Assembly (NCBI GenBank): GCA_938038645.1
Contig: CALHTA010000094.1
Coordinates: 1 to 10,608, forward strand
Direction of reading: 5' to 3'
Length of the DNA stretch: 10,608 nucleotides
From: an uncultured Thiotrichaceae bacterium
GTDB taxonomy: Bacteria; Pseudomonadota; Gammaproteobacteria; Thiotrichales; Thiotrichaceae
Shown: positions 1-6,214 of the stretch, in pieces
Layout: the number at the start of each line of letters is the position of its first letter
Numbering within the stretch: position 1 is the first letter of the stretch
Notes under the pieces: model-generated
What the model was told of the DNA's origin: nothing
The model's input: only the letters and a program-made list of their open reading frames with translations
The model's database searches: none
Program-made: the position numbers and the translations under genes

Positions 1-556
1 AGTTCGTCAAGGCAAAGTACGCTATATCGGTTGTTCGAATTTTAGTGCTTGGCGCTTGATACAGTCATTATGGGCTGCGGACAAAAACAACAAGGAACGA
101 TTCATCAGCTTACAACCAGAATACAATTTATCTTCGCCTGTCCGAAGCAATTTTGAATCAGAGCTAGCGGCGGTTTGCAGCACTTATAATATTGGGGTGA
201 TTCCTTATAGTCCTTTAGCAGGGGGGATCCTCAGCGGTAAATATCGTGAAGGCAAACCATTACCTAACAGTGTAAGGGCCGAAGAAAATGCCAAAAACCG
301 CATAAGTGATCAGAACTGGCAAATTATTGAGAAAGTCATTGAGGTTGCTGAGCAATCTGGAAGCACTCCAGCGCAAGTCGCTATCAACTGGCTGCGAGCA
401 AAGCCTTGGGTTAGCGCACCAATTCTTGGAGCTAACTCGCCTGAGCAGCTGACCGAAATACTGGATGGGCTTGATAAGAGGCTGAACCCAACACAAGTTG
501 CTGAGCTGGATCAGGTTAGTGATTTTAAAAGGTCAAGAACGACGCTCGAACAGTAA
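1..556 (+). CDS. Aldo/keto reductase, C-terminal part (5' end outside window)
   Basis: An open frame enters from the left edge (first full codon at base 2) and stops with TAA at 554-556, giving about 184 residues. It begins with [19 protein letters not shown], the conserved strand/helix of the NAD(P)H-dependent aldo/keto reductase barrel (family usually 310-350 aa). [19 protein letters not shown] and [15 protein letters not shown] follow, as in the C-terminal barrel half and cofactor-binding end of the Tas/YajO-like AKRs. The catalytic Asp-Tyr-Lys-His residues would lie mostly in the missing N-terminal half, so activity cannot be judged. A TTG at 56 could be mistaken for a start, but the frame and the family match continue upstream of it. 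The substrate is unknown; these cytosolic enzymes reduce aldehydes or ketones. A second stop (TAG) follows the TAA directly. Confidence 0.93.
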   Translation, partial: VRQGKVRYIGCSNFSAWRLIQSLWAADKNNKERFISLQPEYNLSSPVRSNFESELAAVCSTYNIGVIPYSPLAGGILSGKYREGKPLPNSVRAEENAKNRISDQNWQIIEKVIEVAEQSGSTPAQVAINWLRAKPWVSAPILGANSPEQLTEILDGLDKRLNPTQVAELDQVSDFKRSRTTLEQ

Positions 557-639
557 TAGCTCAAGAAATATAATCATGTAAACTTCTTTCTGGATTAAAC
601 TCGCTAGGTTTCTGCATCCTGTCTTTGTGTTTTCAGGCA

Positions 640-667
640 TTGTAGCCGACTCACACACAGGTATTAG
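640..667 (+). promoter_or_regulatory. Possible promoter for the thioesterase gene
   Basis: TTGTAG (640-645) and TATTAG (662-667) are 16 bases apart and sit about 30 bases before the ATG at 697. Each box matches the sigma-70 consensus only partly, so this is a weak prediction. The rest of the 557-696 gap shows no clear terminator. Confidence 0.3.
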
Positions 668-696
668 GAAATGAAAAGCGATAACGAGAAACAAAC

Positions 697-1179
697 ATGA
701 ATTTATATTTTAGGCTGATTTGGGTACTTATCAATGCACGCTTGCGCCCAAGCATCACTAGCGAAAGCTATAGTAATGAAATTCACACCCGAGTTTATCC
801 AAACGATCTCGACCTAAATCTTCACATGAACAACGGCAGGTATTTAACTATCTGCGACCTTGGCCGTATGGATCTGTTTGTAAGATCAGGCCTTGCAAGC
901 GTAATGATAAAAGAGAAATGGATGCCGATCGTGGCTGATGTCACGATGACATTTATTAAACCACTCTACGTTTTTAATAAAATCAGGGTAGTTTCAGAAG
1001 TGACTCATTGGGATGATAAGTTTTTCTACTCTATCCACACTATTTATAAAGGCGACCTAAAGGTTTCGGAGGGTACTTCAAAATCATTAGTGGTTAGCAA
1101 GAAAACTGGCCGTATCACTCCGGACGAGGTGATTAAAGTTGTTAATAAACATACGGGAATCAACCAAGAAATCTCCTGA
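697..1179 (+). CDS. Hotdog-fold acyl-CoA thioesterase-like protein (THEM6 / 4HBT_2 type)
   Basis: This 160-residue protein has the size and sequence of the thioesterase (4-hydroxybenzoyl-CoA thioesterase-like) superfamily. The diagnostic stretch is RVYPNDLDLNLHMNNGRYL at residues 32-50, followed by CDLGRMDL. The Asp/Asn/His cluster there is the expected active-site region of the THEM6-like branch. TFIKPLYVFNKIRVVSEV (85-102) forms the central strands. Residues 1-13 are hydrophobic and could tether the protein to a membrane. The family hydrolyses or binds acyl thioesters; the substrate here is unknown. The ATG at 697 is the only usable start because an in-frame stop lies at 682-684. It lacks a good Shine-Dalgarno sequence (only GAGAA at 686-690). 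The gene converges with the molybdopterin enzyme gene. Confidence 0.85.
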   Translation: MNLYFRLIWVLINARLRPSITSESYSNEIHTRVYPNDLDLNLHMNNGRYLTICDLGRMDLFVRSGLASVMIKEKWMPIVADVTMTFIKPLYVFNKIRVVSEVTHWDDKFFYSIHTIYKGDLKVSEGTSKSLVVSKKTGRITPDEVIKVVNKHTGINQEIS

Positions 1180-1208
1180 GGTAGCGTTTTCTCTAAAAAG
1201 CGCCACTA
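1180..1208. terminator. Weak hairpin between convergent genes
   Basis: GCGTTTT (1184-1190) and AAAAGCGC (1195-1202) can pair around a short loop with one bulged base. A few further pairs (GGT with ACT) form after a mismatch. The T and A runs within the arms could serve as a bidirectional terminator for the two genes that end on either side. No long U tract follows, so support is modest. Confidence 0.3.
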
Positions 1209-1220
1209 CATGCTTTCTCT

Positions 1221-2300
1221 TTAAACTACCGTCACTGGGTGAGGATGAACAGCATTGTACAAGTAGCCGCCTTTATTAAATGGCGTACTATCAGGTTGCA
1301 CACGCCCTGCTTGGTCAGTCGCTTTCGTCATTAGCACTTGCTCACCGGCTTCAGCTTGCCACTCAAACTCAAACCTTACCCAACCATATTTCTCATTACT
1401 GCCAATAAGAGCAGCTTCACTCCAAGTCTCACCTTGGTTGTCACTCCATTTCACTGAGGCAATCGGACTACCTGGGGAGCGCGCGTAACCATGAATGGTC
1501 TGCAACCCTGAAGCTAAACTAGTTGGCCATGGCAACGCCAAGCTACTTTTAATATTTTGCTGAGTCAGAGGCTTACCTTGAGATGGCGCATGCTCTGACT
1601 CCGGCCATAGTTCACCTTTCATCACATAAGATGTCGTGTTGCGACGCACCCAGATTGGTTGCATTGAGACTTCAATATCCTGTACCCATTTTATGCTGTA
1701 AGCCCCTATCCAACCCGGCACTAACACGCGCACAGGGAAACCATGATCAGCGGGCAAAGGCTCACCGTTCATTTGCAAGGCTAGCAAAGTATCGATGTCC
1801 AATGCCTTATCCATCGGCATTGGCAATCTCACTTCGCCTTCTACTGAGTCAGTTTCAGAACCTCTCCCGCAAACTTGCACTGCGTTTGAATCAACACCGG
1901 CCAAATTCAAAACATCTCTTAAAGATACGCCGGTCCATTCAGCCATACCCATCGCGCCCATTGACCAAATTAACTCTTCGGTGCCCGCTGGCGTTTCAAT
2001 GTTTAAACCATCCACATCTCGAAAGAATGATCGATGGTTACCGGCACATTCCAACACTGCCGGAACGGTGTGTTGTGGCATTGTTAGCAAGTCTTCGTAG
2101 GACAAGGTAATTTCGTTAGAAACACCATCGCCCCAGATTCGTAAGCTGTAATTTTGTGAATCAATAATCGGAGTAGTACCGCTATTGCAGACGAAGAAAC
2201 GGTCGGGTGGCGTGAGGTATCCCGTCTGATTTTCAAGAGGTGACTCCAGGGACAATCCATGGCGAATGAAATGCTGCTCATTTTTATTTACCGTACTCAT
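1221..2300 (-). CDS. Sulfite oxidase-fold molybdopterin oxidoreductase, predicted cytoplasmic
   Basis: This 359-residue protein matches the sulfite oxidase family. TPPDRFFV leads in, VLECAGNHR (82-90) carries Cys85, the expected molybdenum ligand, and HGFPVRVLVPGWIGAYSIKW (186-205) is the Moco-binding core. The C-terminal dimerisation domain is visible as IHGYARSPGSPIASVKWS and a DNQGETW motif. The pocket arginine after CAGN is kept (Arg90), as is a tryptophan aligning with the pocket Trp (Trp112). The arginine of the usual RNH motif, 47 residues before the Mo-cysteine, is Cys38 here (VCNS). There is no cytochrome b5 domain, no heme c motif, and no Tat or Sec signal. Family members oxidise sulfite or related oxyanions, but the substrate here is uncertain. 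It is the last gene of a three-gene operon. Its ribosome site GAGG (2306-2309) overlaps the stop of the upstream gene. Confidence 0.88.
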   Translation of the reverse strand: MSTVNKNEQHFIRHGLSLESPLENQTGYLTPPDRFFVCNSGTTPIIDSQNYSLRIWGDGVSNEITLSYEDLLTMPQHTVPAVLECAGNHRSFFRDVDGLNIETPAGTEELIWSMGAMGMAEWTGVSLRDVLNLAGVDSNAVQVCGRGSETDSVEGEVRLPMPMDKALDIDTLLALQMNGEPLPADHGFPVRVLVPGWIGAYSIKWVQDIEVSMQPIWVRRNTTSYVMKGELWPESEHAPSQGKPLTQQNIKSSLALPWPTSLASGLQTIHGYARSPGSPIASVKWSDNQGETWSEAALIGSNEKYGWVRFEFEWQAEAGEQVLMTKATDQAGRVQPDSTPFNKGGYLYNAVHPHPVTVV

Positions 2301-2307
2301 TCACACC

Positions 2308-3609
2308 TCATCGTTTATATGCTGCTCGACTTGGAACATCATTAAATCCCAATCTTTCAATATCTCTAATAAAAACCGCTCGAAGGTCTTCTCGACCTTC
2401 TTTCTCAGCGGCCTGCACCATCATGTGATAAAAAATATCGCGCTGAGCATGGCTGGCTCCCATCAAACTAAACTGGTGTCGAATACCGCTTAATTTTACC
2501 AATACTTGTTTATAGTTCTTTCGCCGATGCGCTAGAACAGCCTCACAAACTGGTACAGCAATGACATTATAGGCCAAAGCAGTTGCACCAGACTGGCCAA
2601 CAAAGCTAGTGCGCATGCTCATCAGTAATTCTTCTGCCGCTTCAAATTGCCCTGTCGCTGCTAGCACCATCATGTCATGGACGTTACCAAAGGCATTTCC
2701 ATGATTGCTCACTCGATTAGCGCAGATAGGTTTAAGCACTTGCCAATACTCTGTGGCGTCAACACCATAAAGCTCTAACCTGAAGAGCAATGAAGCGACA
2801 TTCTGAATGTCAATTGATGCAGCAGGTGACTCTTGTATCAATGCCGAATTTGGATTGCGAACTTCTGTCGTTAGCAACTGTAAAATACGTTCATGGTCGC
2901 CTTGCTCAAGTAAGAAAAGGCACATGTGCCACCACATATGGTGACGCATTTGATTCGCCTCTCCCCAATTGGAACTGAGCGTTTCGACTAAATCTGTCCC
3001 TTTATCATGCTCACCCTTCATGTATAAGGAGTGCGCAACTGCATGTGCTGCCCAAATATTGGAGGGGTCAATCTCAATCGCCATTCTGCCGAACCTTTCG
3101 GCATCTTTTAAGTAACCCGCCTCTTCATTCGCAAAGGCACGTAAGGCAATAAAAGGACCATAATCAGGCGAAGTTTCATCCCAAGCCGGTATGGCTTTTT
3201 CAATGGCATCTCGCATCCAATGGGCCTGTCCCAACCAAAATAGCCCTTCATGAAGAAGTTGATGTACCAATAGGTCCGTTGGATCTTTATGAAGTATGGC
3301 CTCTAAAGCTGTGGCACTCTCGATCCCCTTTCCTTGACGAGCCAATTGTAACGCTTCAAACAAGTCCCTTTCGCGACTTTGGCTAGGGGGAAGCAAGTTT
3401 TCTGTGGATTCGACTAAATCGCTGATATTTTTTGTAAAAGTCGTGTCGCGCGCGCCCTGAAGCACCCATGCTTTTGTCAACTTAGGCAAGAGCGCATCTG
3501 CATCCACCTCGATTGCAGCATTAATATGTTGCATTGCATCAGCTCGCCATCGCGTATAGCTAAGTACTCCTTCAGTATAATGTTCGCTTGAGGTAATATT
3601 AGTCATCAT
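2308..3609 (-). CDS. TTC38-like tetratricopeptide repeat protein
   Basis: This 433-residue soluble, mostly helical protein has no signal peptide. It resembles the tetratricopeptide repeat protein 38 (TTC38) family, of unknown function and best known from eukaryotes but also present in bacteria. Recognisable blocks are NIWAAHAVAHSLYMKGEHD (184-202), HHMWWHMCLFLLEQGDHE (223-240), NVASLLFRLELYGVD (270-284) and NVHDMMVLAATGQFEAAEELL (309-329). Several 34-residue-like helix pairs lie between residues 80 and 260. The His- and Trp-rich centre is typical of this family and unlike simple scaffold TPRs. The gene starts at ATGATG (3609-3604), overlapping the stop of the upstream deacylase gene by 4 bases. 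It ends 7 bases before the molybdopterin enzyme, so all three are probably one translationally coupled transcript. A scaffold or partner role for a neighbour is possible but only inferred. Confidence 0.85.
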   Translation of the reverse strand: MMTNITSSEHYTEGVLSYTRWRADAMQHINAAIEVDADALLPKLTKAWVLQGARDTTFTKNISDLVESTENLLPPSQSRERDLFEALQLARQGKGIESATALEAILHKDPTDLLVHQLLHEGLFWLGQAHWMRDAIEKAIPAWDETSPDYGPFIALRAFANEEAGYLKDAERFGRMAIEIDPSNIWAAHAVAHSLYMKGEHDKGTDLVETLSSNWGEANQMRHHMWWHMCLFLLEQGDHERILQLLTTEVRNPNSALIQESPAASIDIQNVASLLFRLELYGVDATEYWQVLKPICANRVSNHGNAFGNVHDMMVLAATGQFEAAEELLMSMRTSFVGQSGATALAYNVIAVPVCEAVLAHRRKNYKQVLVKLSGIRHQFSLMGASHAQRDIFYHMMVQAAEKEGREDLRAVFIRDIERLGFNDVPSRAAYKR

Positions 3610-4082
3610 AACTGAATCGCTGTATAGCTTCGGTTATACGCTTCAAGTAGCTTTCTCATATCAGGAACCGCGATATCCAGCGTTGCAGTATTGGTATGGG
3701 GGTGACACTGCAGCATCGCACTCTCTAAAACAGATTGATCAATAATCAACTCGACTGCACCTTCGTCATCTCTCAAGATATCCAAAATCGATACTGAACC
3801 CGCTGTTGTGGAAAGATACCTATCAAGTCTTTTAACTGATGCAAAACTAAGGCCTTTAACACCTAAAGTCTCGCCTAAAGATTTTAAATCCAATGCTTTC
3901 TCACTATGAACAACTACCAAAAAATGGCGTCTTCCCTTGCGGTCTTTTAAAAATAAGTTCTTTGTCGCAATGCCTTGAGTATCAAGCCCCAAAGCATCGG
4001 CTGCATCACAATCAAAAACCGCTTCGTGATCAAACCTTTTGTAAGGAATAGCGTGCTGTTCGAGTACTTGATAGATATTCAT
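3606..4082 (-). CDS. YbaK/ProX-type aminoacyl-tRNA deacylase (PrdX / ProXp-ala-like)
   Basis: This 158-residue cytosolic protein has the YbaK/prolyl-tRNA-editing fold, which hydrolyses mischarged tRNAs in trans. TKNLFLKDRKGRRHFLVVVHSEK spans residues 40-62; Lys41 aligns with the family's catalytic lysine. KGLSFASVKRLDRYL (76-90), TAGSVSILDIL (93-103) and the HPHTNTATL signature (127-135) follow. The last signature and the length fit the PrdX/ProXp-ala branch, which clears Ala-tRNA(Pro), better than YbaK, which clears Cys-tRNA(Pro). The exact tRNA substrate is inferred. The ATG at 4082 lacks a strong Shine-Dalgarno sequence. It is first in the leftward operon and divergent from the carboxymuconolactone-decarboxylase-family gene. 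Co-transcription with a molybdopterin enzyme is unexpected for this family. Confidence 0.88.
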   Translation of the reverse strand: MNIYQVLEQHAIPYKRFDHEAVFDCDAADALGLDTQGIATKNLFLKDRKGRRHFLVVVHSEKALDLKSLGETLGVKGLSFASVKRLDRYLSTTAGSVSILDILRDDEGAVELIIDQSVLESAMLQCHPHTNTATLDIAVPDMRKLLEAYNRSYTAIQL

Positions 4083-4169
4083 AATCCATAGATATTTACT
4101 GAATGTAATTGAGATATTATCACTATATGATGCTAATTTTGACCGCTAGAATCACTCAAGGAAAATATT
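4083..4169. promoter_or_regulatory. Divergent promoter region
   Basis: This 87-base AT-rich gap must carry promoters for both the leftward operon and the rightward gene. On the + strand, TTGAGA (4109-4114) with GCTAAT (4132-4137) at 17-base spacing is the best pair. On the - strand, GATAAT (4121-4116) or TATAGT (4127-4122) could be -10 boxes, but no convincing -35 was found. The candidate sites overlap, so the two directions may compete. AAGGAA (4158-4163) is the ribosome binding site for the + gene. Confidence 0.4.
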
Positions 4170-4700
4170 ATGGCGCGACTAAACACTCCAAACCGTAATG
4201 AACTAGACGAAGATCAACAAGTTGTTTACGAAGCCATTGCTTCCGGCCCTAGAGGTGAAGTGGTTGGCCCTCTAGGCGTATGGCTACATCGTGCCGCTCT
4301 CGCAGATAAAGCTCAGCAACTTGGCCAGTATTGCCGATACGATAGCTCACTAGAGCCGCGCCTTTCTGAACTTGCAATTTTAGTGACCGCTAGAATCTGG
4401 GATGCAGGCTTTGAATGGGATTCTCATGAGCCGCCTGCTCGAGCAGCGGGTTTAGCCGATAACATTATCAATGCATTGGCTAAAGACAAAGAACCAGATT
4501 TTGACCGAGCCGATGAATCAGTTGTTTATCGTGTTTCTCGCCGACTCAATATAGACCGTAAGCTTTCAGATGAACTTTATCAAGAAGCTGAGCAATTATT
4601 AGGAAAGGAGCGCCTCGTTGACCTGATAGGGGTACTTGGCTATTACGCGCTGATATCTATGACGATTAAGGCTTTTGAGGTAGATCCAATAAACGCATAG
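4170..4700 (+). CDS. Carboxymuconolactone decarboxylase (CMD)-family protein
   Basis: This 176-residue all-helical protein carries the CMD core. LSELAILVTARIWDAGFEWDSHEPPARAAGL (65-94) is followed by IINALAKDKEP and a second half that covers the usual helix pairs. Glu82 and His86 occupy the conserved E-x3-H positions expected to act in proton transfer. The AhpD peroxidatic CxxC motif is absent; the only cysteine, Cys55, lies elsewhere. It is therefore not an AhpD-type peroxidase and is closer to the PcaC-like/uncharacterised CMD branch. No aromatic-degradation genes flank it, so a role in protocatechuate breakdown is unsupported. The start is fixed by AAGGAA six bases before the ATG. The upstream gap is shared with the tRNA-deacylase operon. 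Confidence 0.85.
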   Translation: MARLNTPNRNELDEDQQVVYEAIASGPRGEVVGPLGVWLHRAALADKAQQLGQYCRYDSSLEPRLSELAILVTARIWDAGFEWDSHEPPARAAGLADNIINALAKDKEPDFDRADESVVYRVSRRLNIDRKLSDELYQEAEQLLGKERLVDLIGVLGYYALISMTIKAFEVDPINA

Positions 4701-4836
4701 TCATGTTTAAAGCCTATAAAATGATCAAAAATCACACCAAATAAAGTCCAGTGTTCATATCCAGTCAACCTGTAGATTGCTTTAATCAAACCACCATAAT
4801 TAAAAATACAGACATAACACTCTTAAGCAGCAAGCT

Positions 4837-5487
4837 ATGAACAATACCTACCGGTTAAACCTAAAGGTTACTTACTACATGCGCACATTAGCAGTAATAG
4901 CATTATTACTCGTGTGCACTCATCTAGCCTTGTATTGTTACCATTACCTATCGGAAAAACTGCCTTGGCTGCTAAGGCAGTTATTTGACTTAGATGAAGA
5001 AAACAATCTACCCACTTGGTTTTCACATTTTCTACTGCTAAACAATGCCTTTGTGCTTTGCATTATTGCTAGCAATCTCGCACAAGAAAAACGATATTAC
5101 TGGTGGGCATTAGCCATTGGTTTTTTAGTGCTATCGATAGATGAGGTTGCAGGCCTACACGAAACATTTCATAGCGCCATAGATTTTAATTGGGCAATAC
5201 CCGCAGGCATTCTTGTTGCAATTACTGGTACGATATTTATACCATTTTTGCGCTCATTAGACAGGCGTCTAGCCACGATATACCTCACATCCGGTGTGAT
5301 TTTTATATCTGGGGCTCTGATCATTGAGCTTTTAAGCGAAGATATGAGAACTAAATCCTTGGAATATGCCTTAGCTACAGCCCTCGAGGAGAGTATGGAA
5401 ATGGCGGGTGCCTTAATATTCCTATGGGCAAATCTCAATGTCCTCAAAACACAAAAGCAACAAGATATCCATATACACGTTAATTAA
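4837..5487 (+). CDS. Six-span integral membrane protein, family not recognised
   Basis: I do not recognise a named family. The 216 residues contain about six hydrophobic segments, near residues 17-36, 62-81, 88-107, 119-138, 148-166 and 186-203. Charged residues lie in or at the edge of these segments: LSIDEVAGLHETFH (99-112) ends span 3, and LEESMEMAG (183-191) opens span 6. Glu164 lies within span 5. Such paired Asp/Glu/His residues at membrane faces suggest metal binding or proton handling, which is inference. A soluble loop, FDLDEENNLPTWFS (50-63), follows the first span. There is no clear Shine-Dalgarno sequence before 4837; the ATG at 4879 (residue 15, with AAAGG at 4863-4867) is an alternative start that keeps all spans. 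The 136-base gap before it shows no clear promoter. It converges with the zinc-ribbon gene. Confidence 0.75.
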   Translation: MNNTYRLNLKVTYYMRTLAVIALLLVCTHLALYCYHYLSEKLPWLLRQLFDLDEENNLPTWFSHFLLLNNAFVLCIIASNLAQEKRYYWWALAIGFLVLSIDEVAGLHETFHSAIDFNWAIPAGILVAITGTIFIPFLRSLDRRLATIYLTSGVIFISGALIIELLSEDMRTKSLEYALATALEESMEMAGALIFLWANLNVLKTQKQQDIHIHVN

Positions 5488-5514
5488 GCCATGTATCTAA
5501 GTCTAGGATATCGT

Positions 5515-5730
5515 TTAGCCGTATGAGATAAACAAAGGAACCTCCCTAACCTCATTTTTCATTATTTCTAGTTCTGAGACTTCTGTATGGCACTCGCGAC
5601 ATATATAAGCAATGGGTCGTTTTAATATGACTCTTTTAAAGTAGCCTCGTTGGAGTCTTTTAAGATTAAAACTTTCACATTTCGGACAATATTGCTTTGA
5701 AGCCATGTTGCTAGACGGGGACTCTGGCAT
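5515..5730 (-). CDS. Small zinc-ribbon protein
   Basis: This 71-residue protein has two cysteine knuckles, CPKC at 15-18 and CREC at 44-47. A basic, aromatic linker (NLKRLQRGYFKRVILKRPIAYIC) separates them. The pair forms a plausible four-cysteine zinc ribbon. The basic loop would suit nucleic-acid or protein contact, but the function is unknown. AGGAGT at 5742-5737, six bases before the ATG, supports the start at 5730 over the internal Met9. The gene stands alone on the - strand, 27 bases from the end of the convergent membrane protein gene. Its promoter should lie in the AT-rich gap to its right. Confidence 0.7.
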   Translation of the reverse strand: MPESPSSNMASKQYCPKCESFNLKRLQRGYFKRVILKRPIAYICRECHTEVSELEIMKNEVREVPLFISYG

Positions 5731-5847
5731 GACTTTACTCCTAGTTTATTAAATTACTAATTTTGATCAGTTTTAGAATTTATTCTTATAGCATTTAAGC
5801 AGATATCGTTAAATTCAAAACTATTTTTATATAGAACAAGCCATTAT

Positions 5848-5961
5848 ATGGGTAATATGAATTTTTGGAACCCCCTAATTCTAGTGAATGTCATTTTTAA
5901 CAGGGTATGCCAAAATATAATCAGAATTTTAAATCACTTCCTTGAAAAACTACACAGATAA
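5848..5961 (+). CDS. Candidate 37-residue small protein (unverified)
   Basis: ATG at 5848 opens a frame of 37 codons ending with TAA at 5959-5961. The product starts MGNMNFWNPLILVNVIFNRV and ends in IRILNHFLEKLHR. From about residue 13 onward, hydrophobic residues recur every three to four positions, so it could form a basic amphipathic helix. There is no convincing ribosome site; the internal ATG at 5857 follows TGGGT. In AT-rich DNA such a frame can arise by chance, so this is a weak call. Confidence 0.15.
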   Translation: MGNMNFWNPLILVNVIFNRVCQNIIRILNHFLEKLHR

Positions 5962-6133
5962 GTCTACTCTGAGCGTACAATATTCGCACAGTTAATAATT
6001 TTTCTATCTTAACCCTATTATTTCTAATACTTAAATTCTAAACAATATCTTTGAAATTCATGTTGAAGGGTTTCTAAACACCTTTTATCGACAACTTTAA
6101 GACAATAAAAAACAATATGAGTCCAAAAATGTT

Positions 6134-6160
6134 AAATAATAACTTCAATTATTTTTTTTT
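6134..6160. repeat. AT-only inverted repeat with T tract
   Basis: AAATAAT (6134-6140) and ATTATTT (6148-6154) are perfect inverted 7-mers around AACTTCA, followed by more T to 6160. A stem with no G or C is weak as a terminator. Its position over the predicted rfaH -35 area suits an operator or A/T-rich upstream element. Confidence 0.4.
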
Positions 6161-6172
6161 AGGTGTTATCAT
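6144..6172 (+). promoter_or_regulatory. Likely rfaH promoter with extended -10
   Basis: TATCAT (6167-6172) is preceded by TG at 6164-6165, forming an extended -10 box. TTCAAT (6144-6149) lies 17 bases upstream as a poor -35, which is usual when the extended -10 is present. Transcription would begin near 6179, giving a leader of about 36 bases. Confidence 0.45.
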
Positions 6173-6193
6173 AGCCGCCGTGTCGTGGCGCTA
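6172..6193 (+). other. Small GC-rich hairpin just before rfaH
   Basis: TAG-C-CGCC (6172-6179) can pair with GGCG-CTA (6187-6193), with one bulged C and a seven-base loop GTGTCGT. It is the only GC-rich patch in the gap and spans the predicted transcription start. It may act at the DNA level or in initial transcription; no function is shown. Confidence 0.3.
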
Positions 6194-6214
6194 AAATATA
6201 AGAGATTATTCTAA

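Larger units (their letters stand above)
5731..6214. other. 484-base AT-rich intergenic region
   Basis: This stretch separates the leftward zinc-ribbon gene from rightward rfaH and is much richer in A and T than the flanking genes. No long conserved reading frame is visible. It contains a 37-codon + strand frame (5848-5961), an AT-only inverted repeat (6134-6154) with a T run, and the likely rfaH promoter near its right end. No tRNA, known riboswitch or JUMPstart/ops-like sequence was seen. A small RNA could be encoded here, but nothing specific shows it. Confidence 0.6.

Noticed and set aside
56..58. TTG as start of a 166-residue aldo/keto reductase
   Set aside because: The reading frame and conserved family sequence continue to the left edge, so the gene is cut by the window rather than short.
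1180..1187. GGTAGCGT, matching the core of an RfaH ops element
   Set aside because: It sits at the end of the thioesterase gene, facing a convergent gene, with no long polysaccharide operon downstream and without the full ops sequence. An 8-base match is expected by chance at this scale.
1583..2110. 175-residue open frame on the + strand
   Set aside because: It is antisense to the well-supported molybdopterin enzyme, and its product is a low-complexity Arg/Leu/Pro/Ser mix with no family resemblance.
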